Assembly (NCBI RefSeq): GCF_014636775.1
Contig: NZ_BMEQ01000006.1
Coordinates: 124,001-188,000 of the forward strand
Direction: 5' to 3'
DNA: 64,000 bases
Source of the DNA: Kocuria dechangensis
GTDB lineage: Bacteria > Actinomycetota > Actinomycetes > Actinomycetales > Micrococcaceae
Below are positions 49,983 through 57,875 of this stretch, piece by piece (position 1 is the first letter of the stretch; each line of letters opens with the position of its first letter). The notes under the pieces are model-generated. The model had not been told where the DNA came from. It did no database searches and saw only the letters and a program-made list of their open reading frames with translations. The position numbers were made by a program, and so were the translations under genes.

Positions 49983-50195
49983 TCACCAGAGGTGGCGGCA
50001 GGAGGGGTTCTGGCAGGAGTGCTCCGGGGCGCGCCCGTCGGCCAGCATCATCGACGGGGACGCCAGCTCCACGTCACGGGCCAGGTCCCAGTCGTCCGGC
50101 ATGATCTGCACGTAGACGAGCTCGAAGCCGGTCCCGCCGCAGCGGGGGCAGGGCGCGGTGGTGCCGCGCAGACCGTCGGACGAGGTGGTGCCCAT
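49983..50195 (-). CDS. Small zinc-ribbon-like protein, 70 residues
   Basis: The gene runs from ATG 50195, with GGGAGG 5 nt upstream, to TGA 49983, only 12 bp from the convergent channel gene. The product has CPRCGGTGFELVYVQ near the N terminus and SCQNPSCRHLW at the C terminus, giving two Cys-x2-Cys/Cys-x4-Cys pairs like a rubredoxin-type knuckle. It also contains DDWDLARDVELASP. Function unknown. Confidence 0.7.
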   Translation of the reverse strand: MGTTSSDGLRGTTAPCPRCGGTGFELVYVQIMPDDWDLARDVELASPSMMLADGRAPEHSCQNPSCRHLW

Positions 50196-50311
50196 GGTGA
50201 CCTCCCGCTGCCGCTCCGGGCGCTCCGGAGCCGGTGGGCCCAGTCTAGCCGCGGGCCCACCGGCGCGGCGGAGATGCCGTGAAGGTGCCGGCGAAGGCGG
50301 CAGGGGACGGC

Positions 50312-51238
50312 TCAGACGCGCGTGCCCGCCTCCCGCTTGGCCCGCTGGATCTCCTCGTACACGTGCCCGCGCAGCTCCGTGAAGCGGGGCAGGCCGCGCG
50401 TGGTGAGCTGGTCCCGCTCGTCCGGCAGGTCGATCCGGAGGTCCTCCTGGACGACCGTCGGGGAGCTGGAGAGGATGATGACCCGCTCGCCCAGGTAGAC
50501 CGACTCGTCGATGTCGTGGGTCACGAACAGGACGGTCACGCCCATGCGGTGCCACACGTCGCGGATGAGGTCCTCGAGGTCGGCGCGGGTCTGGGCGTCG
50601 ACCGCCGCGAACGGCTCGTCCATGAGCAGGATCTTCGGCTGGTAGGCCACCGCGCGGGCGATCGCCACGCGCTGCTGCATGCCGCCGGAGAGCTGCCACG
50701 GGTACTTCTTGTCCGCGTGCGGCAGGTCGACGGCGGCGAGCGCCTCGTCCGCGAGCCGCTTGCGCTCGTTGCGGGGCAGCTTCGCGTTCTTGAGCGGCAG
50801 CTCGACGTTCTCCCGCACCGTCATCCAGGGGAACAGGCTGCGCCCGTACTCCTGGAACACGACGGCCATGTCCTTGGGCGGGCCGGTGACCCGCCGGCCC
50901 CCGAGCAGGACCTCGCCGGAGGTCGGCGCCATGAGCCCCGAGATGCACTTGAGCAGCGTCGTCTTGCCGGAGCCCGAGGGTCCCACGAGGCACGCGAGCT
51001 CGCCGCGCCGGAGGTCGAACGTCAGGTTCCGGACGGCCTCCACGTCCCCGTGCTCGCTCGAGTAGATCTTCTGCAGCCCCCGCACGGACAGCAGCACGTC
51101 CTTGTCCCTGTCCTTGTCCCTGTCCTTGGCCGCGCCCTCCGCCCCGGCCGCCGAGCGGTCGGTCGCGGGTCGGTCGGTCGCGGGTCGGTCGGCTCCGCCG
51201 TGGCCGCCCACGGCCGAGCTCCCAGTTTCAGCCTGCAT
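50312..51238 (-). CDS. NitT/TauT-type ABC importer ATP-binding protein
   Basis: The 308-residue ATPase matches SsuB/TauB/NrtD-like proteins: Walker A LVGPSGSGKTTLLKCISGL, the family's Q-loop FQEYGRSLFPWMTVRENVEL, signature YPWQLSGGMQQRVAIARAVA, Walker B ILLMDEPFAAVDAQTRADLE and VLFVTHDIDESVYLG. A low-complexity extension of about 45 residues (DRPATDRPATDRSA, KDRDKDRDKD), encoded by DNA repeats, precedes the domain. It overlaps the upstream permease gene by 11 bp. Substrate cannot be read from the ATPase; context points to an aromatic 2-oxo acid or relative. Confidence 0.93.
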   Translation of the reverse strand: MQAETGSSAVGGHGGADRPATDRPATDRSAAGAEGAAKDRDKDRDKDVLLSVRGLQKIYSSEHGDVEAVRNLTFDLRRGELACLVGPSGSGKTTLLKCISGLMAPTSGEVLLGGRRVTGPPKDMAVVFQEYGRSLFPWMTVRENVELPLKNAKLPRNERKRLADEALAAVDLPHADKKYPWQLSGGMQQRVAIARAVAYQPKILLMDEPFAAVDAQTRADLEDLIRDVWHRMGVTVLFVTHDIDESVYLGERVIILSSSPTVVQEDLRIDLPDERDQLTTRGLPRFTELRGHVYEEIQRAKREAGTRV

Positions 51239-52001
51239 TCTCCACCTCTTTCAGTCCCCGGTACCAGGCGAGGACCTTGCGTTCAACACGTTGGAAGACG
51301 AACGAGAGCACCACGCCGATCAGGCCCAGGACGGCGATGCCGCTCCACATCTCGGGAATGGCGAACGATCGCTGGAACTGCACGATGGTGAACCCCAGCC
51401 CCGAGGACGACGCGAACATCTCGGAGATCACCATCAGGATCAGGCCGATCGACAGGGCCTGCCGGATGCCGGCCATCATCTGCGGGCCCGCCGCGGGGAT
51501 GACCAGGTGGACGAACCGCGACCACCCGTCGATCCCGTAGGACCGCGCCGTCTCGGTCATGACGGGGTCGACCGAGCGTACGCCCTCGATGGTGTTCAGC
51601 AGGACGGGCCACACGGACCCGAGGACGATGACCACGACCTTCATCTGGTCGTTGACGCCGATCAGCAGCATCAGCACGGGCACCAGCACCGGCGGCGGGA
51701 TCGCGCGGAAGAACTCGAGCACGGGCTCGAGCAGCGAGCGCAGCCACCGGACGGAGCCGATCACGAGGCCCGCGACGACGCCCAGGAGGATCGACAGGAC
51801 CAGGCCCGCCAGGAGCCGGCCGATGCTGGGCAGCACGTCGTCGAAGAACCGCTCCCCGAACCAGACGTCCGCGAAGGTCGTGACGAACTCGCCCGGCTCC
51901 GGGACGTAGAAGTTGGAGGAGACGAGGGTGTAGCCCCACCACAGCAGGATCAGCAGGACGGGCAGCCCGAGGGCGTAGCCCAGGTTCTTGACGAGTCTCA
52001 T
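51228..52001 (-). CDS. NitT/TauT-type ABC importer permease 2
   Basis: The 257-residue permease has six predicted helices and the cytoplasmic EAA-type loop ETARSYGIDGWSRFVHLVIP about 100 residues from the end; PAAGPQMMAGIRQALSIGLI follows. N-terminal LPVLLILLWWGYTLVSSNFY forms the first helix. It pairs with the permease encoded just upstream, whose stop overlaps its start (ATGA at 52001). Confidence 0.92.
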   Translation of the reverse strand: MRLVKNLGYALGLPVLLILLWWGYTLVSSNFYVPEPGEFVTTFADVWFGERFFDDVLPSIGRLLAGLVLSILLGVVAGLVIGSVRWLRSLLEPVLEFFRAIPPPVLVPVLMLLIGVNDQMKVVVIVLGSVWPVLLNTIEGVRSVDPVMTETARSYGIDGWSRFVHLVIPAAGPQMMAGIRQALSIGLILMVISEMFASSSGLGFTIVQFQRSFAIPEMWSGIAVLGLIGVVLSFVFQRVERKVLAWYRGLKEVENAG

Positions 52002-52792
52002 ACCGCGACCTCTCCTCGGACGGACGAGTGCCAGGCCAGGGCCCGGCGCTCGAGCACGCGCATCGCCATGTTGATCAGCACCCCGAGCAGGCCCGTGGTG
52101 AGCACGAACGCGTACATCGCGGAGACCGCGCCGCCGGACTGGGCCAGGGCGATCTCCCGGCCCAGTCCGGGGCTGCCGATGACGAGCTGCGCCGTCACCG
52201 CCAGGATCAGCGCCACCGCGGCCCCCAGGCGCAGCCCGGTGATGACGTAGGGCAGCGCGGTGGGCCAGGTGACGTACCGGACCCGGGCGAACCGGCCGAG
52301 GCCGAAGCTCCGGGCGGTGTTCTGCGCCACGGTGTCCACGTCGGCGACCCCGTACAGGACCTGGATGAGGATCTGCCAGAAGGACGCGTAGACCACCAGC
52401 AGCAGCGTGGACTCCAGCTGCACGCCGAACAGCAGCACCGCCAGCGGGATCAGGGCCACCGACGGGATGGGCCGGAGGAACTCGATCGTGGTGTGGGTGG
52501 CCCGGCGCAGCACGGCGCTGGTGCCGATGACCAGGCCCAGGACGATCGCCGCGACCGCCGCGATGAGCAGGCCCAGGAACCAGGCCCGGACGGTCTGCCA
52601 GACCGCCAGCCAGAACCCGGCGGAGAGGAACTGGGCGCCGAGCTCGGCGAGCACCTCGCTGGCCGGCGGGAGGTACCTCGGGTCCACGAGCCCGGTCAGC
52701 GGCAGCACCTCCCACGTGGCCAGGAAGCCGAGGATGCCCAGCGCCCCGAGGGCCGCTGGCCCCCAGGACCGGCCTGCGCGCGTTGTTGCCAT
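51998..52792 (-). CDS. NitT/TauT-type ABC importer permease 1
   Basis: The 264-residue permease begins with a short basic tail and helix ALGALGILGFLATWEVLPLT. PRYLPPASEVLAELGAQFLS is the typical periplasmic segment. The loop NTARSFGLGRFARVRYVTWP holds the ATPase-contact motif, followed by ALPYVITGLRLGAAVALILA. Two non-identical permeases suggest a heterodimeric channel. The gene begins 38 bp after the binding-protein gene. Confidence 0.92.
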   Translation of the reverse strand: MATTRAGRSWGPAALGALGILGFLATWEVLPLTGLVDPRYLPPASEVLAELGAQFLSAGFWLAVWQTVRAWFLGLLIAAVAAIVLGLVIGTSAVLRRATHTTIEFLRPIPSVALIPLAVLLFGVQLESTLLLVVYASFWQILIQVLYGVADVDTVAQNTARSFGLGRFARVRYVTWPTALPYVITGLRLGAAVALILAVTAQLVIGSPGLGREIALAQSGGAVSAMYAFVLTTGLLGVLINMAMRVLERRALAWHSSVRGEVAV

Positions 52793-52830
52793 GTGGTGTC
52801 CTCTCCTTGCGTCCCCTGGTCGCGGCCGCG

Positions 52831-53787
52831 CTAGGGCAGCAGCGCGTCGAGGTCGGGGGCCTTCTCGAGGGTCCCGTACTTCACGGCGGCGTCGCCGAGC
52901 TTCTGCAGCGCCTCCCGGTCGAACTCGGTGCGGAACCGCGGGAGCGCCATCTTCTGCCGCATGTCCTCGTCGATCTGCGTGTAGGTGCCGACGATCTCGC
53001 GCACCGCGTCCGGGTTCTCGTTCGCGTACTCGAGGGACTTGTTCATGGCGTTCTGGAACTTCTGGACCATCTCGGCGTCCTGCTCGACCTTCTCGGCCGT
53101 GGTGAAGTACCCGGCGATGTCCAGCTCGGGGTCGAACTCCACGAAGTTGTAGGACACCACCCGGGCGCCGTCCTCCACGGTCTGGGTGAGGAACGGGTCG
53201 AGGATCCAGGCGGCGTCCACCTGGCCGCGGTCCAGCGCGGCGGGGGCGTCCGGGAAGCCGACCTCGACGAAGTCGATGGTCGACGGGTCGCCGCCGTCCT
53301 CCTCCACGACGCTGCGGATCGTGGTGTCGCCGATGTTGTTGAGGTTGTTCACCGACACGGTCTTGCCGGCCAGGTCCGCGGGGCTCTGGATGTCCGAGTC
53401 GGCGGGCACCACCACGGCGCCGAAGTCCTTCTCCGCGTTGCCCGAGGTGGTGGTGCCGTTGGTGACGTACTTCAGGTCCAGGCCCTGCCCCTGGGCCACC
53501 ATGACCGAGAGGGTGTTGCCGAAGGCGAAGTCGAAGTCCCCGCTGACCACGCCGGGCACGGCGGCCGCGCCGCCGCTGGTGGTCTGGATCTCCAGGTTGA
53601 GCCCTTCCTCCTCGAAGAAGCCCTGCTCCTTGCCCAGCCAGATCGCGGCGGTGTCCACGATGGGGATGACGCCGACGGTGACGTCCTGCATCTCCCCGCC
53701 CTCGCCGCCCTGCTCACCGCCGCCGCACGCGGCCAGCGCCAGAACGGACCCTGCTACTCCCATTGCCATGAGCGGACGCCGCATCAT
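52831..53787 (-). CDS. NitT/TauT-type substrate-binding lipoprotein
   Basis: The 318-residue protein has a lipoprotein signal (MAMGVAGSVLALAAC, Cys21 lipidated) and a Gly/Glu-rich linker. A two-lobed SsuA/THI5/NMT1-like fold follows: VTVGVIPIVDTAAIWLGKEQ, then FFEEEGLNLEIQTTSGGAAA, VSGDFDFAFGNTLSVMVAQG, and DRGQVDAAWILDPFLTQTVE. This family binds taurine, sulfonates, nitrate, riboflavin or pyrimidine precursors, and in some loci aromatic acids. The first gene of the importer operon, it is divergent from the LysR gene and preceded by the candidate LysR site 110 bp away. Confidence 0.92.
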   Translation of the reverse strand: MMRRPLMAMGVAGSVLALAACGGGEQGGEGGEMQDVTVGVIPIVDTAAIWLGKEQGFFEEEGLNLEIQTTSGGAAAVPGVVSGDFDFAFGNTLSVMVAQGQGLDLKYVTNGTTTSGNAEKDFGAVVVPADSDIQSPADLAGKTVSVNNLNNIGDTTIRSVVEEDGGDPSTIDFVEVGFPDAPAALDRGQVDAAWILDPFLTQTVEDGARVVSYNFVEFDPELDIAGYFTTAEKVEQDAEMVQKFQNAMNKSLEYANENPDAVREIVGTYTQIDEDMRQKMALPRFRTEFDREALQKLGDAAVKYGTLEKAPDLDALLP

Positions 53788-53896
53788 GTCTCCCCTCTCG
53801 CGGTGCGTGGCCGAGGCGGTCGCCGGACGACGTCTGTGTGCGACCGGGAATTCTCGACTGTGACAGAGATCACTCTAGTGTGGAAGCATTCACGAA

Positions 53897-53924
53897 CCAG
53901 TGAGTGTTGTCGATAGTCCGATAG
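53897..53924 (-). promoter_or_regulatory. Candidate LysR binding site, importer side
   Basis: On the minus strand the 28-bp segment starts CTATCGGACTATCGA and ends CAACACTCACTGG. It matches 21 of 28 positions with the segment at 54908-54935, in the same orientation relative to the downstream gene. Confidence 0.65.
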
Positions 53925-53962
53925 ATGACGTCTATGGGGCGCGGGGGAAGCAGGAGGGGCTC

Positions 53963-54913
53963 GTGGAGCTGGACCTCAATCTGATGCGCGTGTTCTGCAC
54001 GGTGTACGAGCAGGGCAGCGTCACGGCGGCGGCCGCCCAGCTGCACCTGACCCAGCCGTCGGTGAGCCACGCGCTGAAGAACCTGCGCCGGCAGTGCAAC
54101 GACCAGCTGTTCGTGCGGGACGGCCGGGGGCTGCGGCCAACGCCCTTCGCCGCCAGCATCTTCCCGCAGGTCAAGGCCGGGATCGCCCAGATCTCCGCCG
54201 CAGTGTCCTCCGGCGGGCTGTTCGACCCGGCGACCGCCCCGGACCGCTTCACCCTGGCCCTGACCGACCTCGGCGAGCTCGCGTTCCTGCCGCCGATCAT
54301 GATGGCCCTGCGGCGGCTGGCCCCCGGCGTGGAGCTGACCGTCGTGCCCCTCGACGTCGAGCACGTGCCCGAGGACCTCCTGAGCAACCGGGTGGACGCC
54401 GCGATCTGCGCCCCGTACATCGGCGGGCCCGACGTGGTGCGGACCGTCATCGGCACGGACGACTACGTCGTGATCGCCGCCCGCGACCACCCCCGCGTCC
54501 GAGACGGGCTGACGCTCGAGCAGTTCGCGCAGGAGCCGCGCATCCGGCTCGCGTCGTCCATGGGCCACGACGTGGCGGAGGTCGCCGCCGAGCGGGCCGG
54601 CGCCCGGGGCCGGACCGCCCTGCGGCTGTCCCACTTCACCGGCCTGACCGCCGTCGTGGAGCGCACCGACTGCGTCGCGGTGCTGCCCCGCTTCCTCGCC
54701 GAGACCCTGGAGGAGACGGCCGGGATCCGGGTCTTCCCGCACCCCGTCGAGATGGCCACGATGCAGCTGGCCGTCTACGCCCGGGACCCGGACCACCAGC
54801 GCCCCGCCCAGCGGTGGTTCGCGCAGTTCCTCGTGGACACCCTCCGGGAGACGATGTCCCCGGACCCCTCCGCCCCGCTGCGGCCGGGCCCCCTGCATCG
54901 CCGCCGTCTATGA
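53963..54913 (+). CDS. LysR-type transcriptional regulator
   Basis: The 316-residue protein has the N-terminal helix-turn-helix MELDLNLMRVFCTVYEQGSV, then TAAAAQLHLTQPSVSHALKN, LFVRDGRGLRPTPFAASIFP. The effector domain follows (FTLALTDLGELAFLPPIMMA, TVVPLDVEHVPEDLLSNRVD). The NodD/PnbR-like LDLNLMRVF pattern is common in regulators of aromatic degradation. GTG 53963 has AGGAGG 6 nt upstream and is preferred over an in-frame GTG at 53900, which lies inside the operator. It is probably the activator of the importer and of benzoylformate decarboxylase. Confidence 0.9.
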   Translation: MELDLNLMRVFCTVYEQGSVTAAAAQLHLTQPSVSHALKNLRRQCNDQLFVRDGRGLRPTPFAASIFPQVKAGIAQISAAVSSGGLFDPATAPDRFTLALTDLGELAFLPPIMMALRRLAPGVELTVVPLDVEHVPEDLLSNRVDAAICAPYIGGPDVVRTVIGTDDYVVIAARDHPRVRDGLTLEQFAQEPRIRLASSMGHDVAEVAAERAGARGRTALRLSHFTGLTAVVERTDCVAVLPRFLAETLEETAGIRVFPHPVEMATMQLAVYARDPDHQRPAQRWFAQFLVDTLRETMSPDPSAPLRPGPLHRRRL

Positions 54914-54935
54914 GCCGATAGAAAACATTCACTGG
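54908..54935 (+). promoter_or_regulatory. Candidate LysR binding site, decarboxylase side
   Basis: The 28-bp segment starts CTATGAGCCGATAGA (CTAT-N6-ATAG, a LysR-like dyad) and ends AAACATTCACTGG. It overlaps the last codons of the regulator gene and lies 72 bp before the decarboxylase start. See the matching site at 53897-53924. Confidence 0.65.
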
Positions 54936-55006
54936 CCGGGCCCCCGGCCCGCTCCTAGCCTCTCGGTAGGCGGCACACCGGTGCCGATCCACGATTGGAG
55001 CACAGT

Positions 55007-56608
55007 GTGACGACCATCCGGAGCAGGACCCACCGCTGGATGCTGGAACGCGGGCTCGACACCGTGTTCGGCAACCCGGGCTCGAACGAGCTGCCGTTCC
55101 TGCAGGACATGCCGGAGGGCATCCGCTACGTGCTGGGCCTGCACGAGGGCGTCGTCGTGGGCATGGCCGACGGCTACGCCCAGGCCACGGGCCGGCCCAC
55201 GCTGGTGAACCTGCACTCCGCCTCGGGCACGGGCAACGCCATGGGCGCGCTGACCAACGCCTGCAACTCGCACACCCCCCTCGTGGTCACGGCCGGCCAG
55301 CAGGTCCGCGCCACCGTCGGCCCCGAGCCCATGCTCGCCAACGTCTCCGCCCCGGCCCTGACCTCCCCGCTGACCAAGTGGGCGGGCGAGCCCCTGTGCG
55401 CCCAGGACGTGCCGCGGATGCTCGACCAGGCGCTGTGGGAGGCCACGACCGGGTCCCGCGGCCCCACCTACGTGTCGGTCCCCTACGACGACTGGGACCG
55501 CGAGTCGGCGGACAACGACGACTTCCTGCTCCCCCGCCGCGTGGTGGAGGGCCTGCGGCTGCCCCCGGAGCACCTCCGGGAGATCGCCGGCGGGCTGGGC
55601 TCCGCGCGGCGGCCGGGCCTCGTCCTCGGCTCCGAGGTCGACGCGGTCGGGGCGAACGCCGCCTGCCGCGAGCTCGCCGAGCTGCTCGGCGCCGACGTGT
55701 GGGTGGCGCCCTCCCCCTACCGCCTGCCGTTCCCCAACCGGCACCCGCTGTTCCGCGGCGTGCTCCCCGCATCGGAGCGGGGCGTGCGCGCGGCGCTGGA
55801 CGGCAACGACGTGGTTCTGGTGCTCGGGGCACCGGTCTTCCGCTACCACCAGTACGAGCCGGACCGGTACCTGTCCGACGGCACCGCGCTGCTGCACGTC
55901 ACGGAGGACCCCCAGGAGGCCGCCCGCGCGCCGTTCGGCATCTCCTTCGTGGCGGGCCTGACCGCGACCGCCCAGGCCCTCGTGGACGCCCTCGTCGAGC
56001 AGCGCGGCGGGACCCGCCCGGCCCCGCCTGCGACCTGGACCGTCCCGCCGACGGCGCCGGAGCCCGTGGACGGGGTCTTCCACCCCGGCGCGGTGTTCGA
56101 GGTGCTGCGGGGGACCGCTCCCGCGGAGACCGCCTACGTCGTGGAGTCGACCTCCACGAACGGGGACTTCTGGCGGCACATGGACCTGCGCGAGCCCGGC
56201 TCCTACTTCTGGCCGGCGTCCGGCGGCCTGGGCTTCGGGCTGCCCGCGGCGGTCGGCGTGAAGCTGGCGCGGCCGGACCGGCCCGTGGTCGCCGTGGTGG
56301 GCGACGGCTCGGCGAACTACGGCATCACCGCCCTGTGGACCGCCGCGCAGTACCGGGTCCCGGTCGTGTTCGTGATCCTCAAGAACGGGACCTACGGGGC
56401 GCTGCGCTGGTTCTCGGGGATGCTCGGCACCGGCGAGGTCCCCGGCCTGGACGTGCCCGGCATCGACTTCCTGAGCATCGCCCGCGGCTACGGCGTCCCC
56501 GCCGCCGCGGCCGGCACGGCCGAGGAGCTCGCGGAGCTCGTGCGGCAGGGCATCGCCGCCGACGGCCCCACGCTCGTCGAGGTGCGGACGGAGCTGACGA
56601 CCCCCTGA
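55007..56608 (+). CDS. mdlC: Benzoylformate decarboxylase
   Basis: The 533-residue thiamine-diphosphate enzyme keeps the catalytic residues of the Pseudomonas putida enzyme at identical numbers: Ser26 (FGNPGSNELPF), Glu47 (LGLHEGVVVGMADGYAQA), His70 (LVNLHSASGTGN) and His281 (APVFRYHQYEPDRYL). The cofactor motif is VVGDGSANYGITALWTAAQY followed by ILKNGTYGALRWF. It converts benzoylformate to benzaldehyde and CO2. Mandelate dehydrogenase and benzaldehyde dehydrogenase are not in the window, so the substrate may arrive as a 2-oxo acid through the adjacent importer (inference). GTG 55007 follows TTGGAG by about 6 nt; the TTG at 54995 is a weaker start. Confidence 0.95.
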   Translation: MTTIRSRTHRWMLERGLDTVFGNPGSNELPFLQDMPEGIRYVLGLHEGVVVGMADGYAQATGRPTLVNLHSASGTGNAMGALTNACNSHTPLVVTAGQQVRATVGPEPMLANVSAPALTSPLTKWAGEPLCAQDVPRMLDQALWEATTGSRGPTYVSVPYDDWDRESADNDDFLLPRRVVEGLRLPPEHLREIAGGLGSARRPGLVLGSEVDAVGANAACRELAELLGADVWVAPSPYRLPFPNRHPLFRGVLPASERGVRAALDGNDVVLVLGAPVFRYHQYEPDRYLSDGTALLHVTEDPQEAARAPFGISFVAGLTATAQALVDALVEQRGGTRPAPPATWTVPPTAPEPVDGVFHPGAVFEVLRGTAPAETAYVVESTSTNGDFWRHMDLREPGSYFWPASGGLGFGLPAAVGVKLARPDRPVVAVVGDGSANYGITALWTAAQYRVPVVFVILKNGTYGALRWFSGMLGTGEVPGLDVPGIDFLSIARGYGVPAAAAGTAEELAELVRQGIAADGPTLVEVRTELTTP

Positions 56609-56654
56609 GCGGGTCCCCGGGCGAGCCCCGGACCGGCCCCGGGCGGAGCGGGGC

Positions 56655-57812
56655 TCAGCCGCAGAGGACCGTGAACAGCCGCCCGTCCCCGGACAGCTCC
56701 ACGGCGGTCGGCCCCCCGGTGTGGAGCAGGGAGTCCCCGCCCCCGAGCTCCCAGGTCCGCCCGGCGGCGCGCACCCGGACCCGGCCGGTGGCGGCGAGCA
56801 GCATCGCGGTGCCCCGCACCTCGAAGGGCACGGTCCGCCCGGGCGCGGCCTCGTGGGCCACCAGGGCCAGCCGCTCGTCCCACAGCGGATAGCGCCGGCT
56901 GCCGTCCGCGGCGGCCGGGGGGTCGAGGACCTCGGGCGGCGGCTGCTCCTCGGAGAGCACCCGCAGCACCTCGGGCACGTCCACGTGCTTGCCGGTCAGC
57001 CCGGCGCGCAGGACGTTGTCCGAGGAGCTCATCACCTCGACGGCCGCGCCCGAGAGGTAGGCGTGGAGCTGACCGGCGGGCGTGTGGACGGACTGGCCGG
57101 GGGCGAGCCGCAGGTGGTGCATGCACACCGCCACGAGCAGTCCCCGGTCCCCCGGGTGCCGGTCGGCGACGTAGCGGATCAGCCGGGCGACGGGGTCCTC
57201 CGCGCCGGCGGCGCGGGCGGCGGCGACGGTCGCCTCCACCGCCGCGGCGGCGTCGTCGTCGGGCAGGCCGAGCACGGCGGGCAGCACCGGTCCGCCGGCG
57301 GCGAGGGCCTCGCGGAGCCAGCCGAGGCGCAGCCGCTGCGCCACGGCGTCCAGCCGGCCGGCCGGCTGGACGCCCGTGAGCAGCTCCAGGTCGGTCAGCG
57401 CCACCACGGTCTCCGGCTTGGCGGAGCGGTCCTTGTAGTTGCGCCGGGGGTCGCCGAGCGGGATCCCGGCCCGCTCCTCCCGGGCGAACCCCTCGGCCGC
57501 CTGCTCCGGGGACGGGTGGACCTGGATGGACAGCGGGGCGTCGATCGCGAGGATCTTCATCAGGCACGGCAGCCCGTCGCCGGCCGCGGCGTCCCGCAGG
57601 AACCGGCCGGGCTCCTCCGCGAGCAGCTCGTCCAGCGGGCGCTCGCGCCCGTCGAGGTGGACGACCGAGGGCGCCGAGGGGTGCGCGCCCACCCACAGCT
57701 CGGCCTCCGGCTCGGGGCTGGGGACGGGCCGGCCCTGGATGCGCGCCAGCACCTCGCGTGAACCCCACGCGTAGTGCTGGATCGGATTGCGCATCCGGAG
57801 CATCTCTCCCAT
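56655..57812 (-). CDS. manA: Mannose-6-phosphate isomerase, class I
   Basis: The roughly 385-residue zinc enzyme interconverts fructose-6-P and mannose-6-P. Motifs: NPIQHYAWGSREVLARIQG, ELWVGAHPSAPS, LMKILAIDAPLSIQVHPSPE with zinc ligands, NYKDRSAKPETVVAL, and PAGQLHAYLSGAAVEVMSSS with SDNVLRAGLTGKHVD. Start is uncertain among ATG 57821, 57812, 57803 and 57794. TTTGAT 7 nt before 57812 would fit a leaderless start, while GGGAGAG would serve 57794. It is divergent from manB, and together they feed GDP-mannose synthesis. Confidence 0.93.
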   Translation of the reverse strand: MGEMLRMRNPIQHYAWGSREVLARIQGRPVPSPEPEAELWVGAHPSAPSVVHLDGRERPLDELLAEEPGRFLRDAAAGDGLPCLMKILAIDAPLSIQVHPSPEQAAEGFAREERAGIPLGDPRRNYKDRSAKPETVVALTDLELLTGVQPAGRLDAVAQRLRLGWLREALAAGGPVLPAVLGLPDDDAAAAVEATVAAARAAGAEDPVARLIRYVADRHPGDRGLLVAVCMHHLRLAPGQSVHTPAGQLHAYLSGAAVEVMSSSDNVLRAGLTGKHVDVPEVLRVLSEEQPPPEVLDPPAAADGSRRYPLWDERLALVAHEAAPGRTVPFEVRGTAMLLAATGRVRVRAAGRTWELGGGDSLLHTGGPTAVELSGDGRLFTVLCG

Positions 57813-57861
57813 GCCTGACATCAAATCACAGCCCCGGAGGAAGGACCGGACCGCTGTGGCC

Positions 57862-57867
57862 TAAGAT
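57862..57867 (+). promoter_or_regulatory. Candidate -10 box of manB (leaderless)
   Basis: TAAGAT lies 8 nt before GTG 57876, with no Shine-Dalgarno sequence between, as expected for a leaderless mRNA. Confidence 0.5.
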
Positions 57868-57875
57868 CACCCCTT

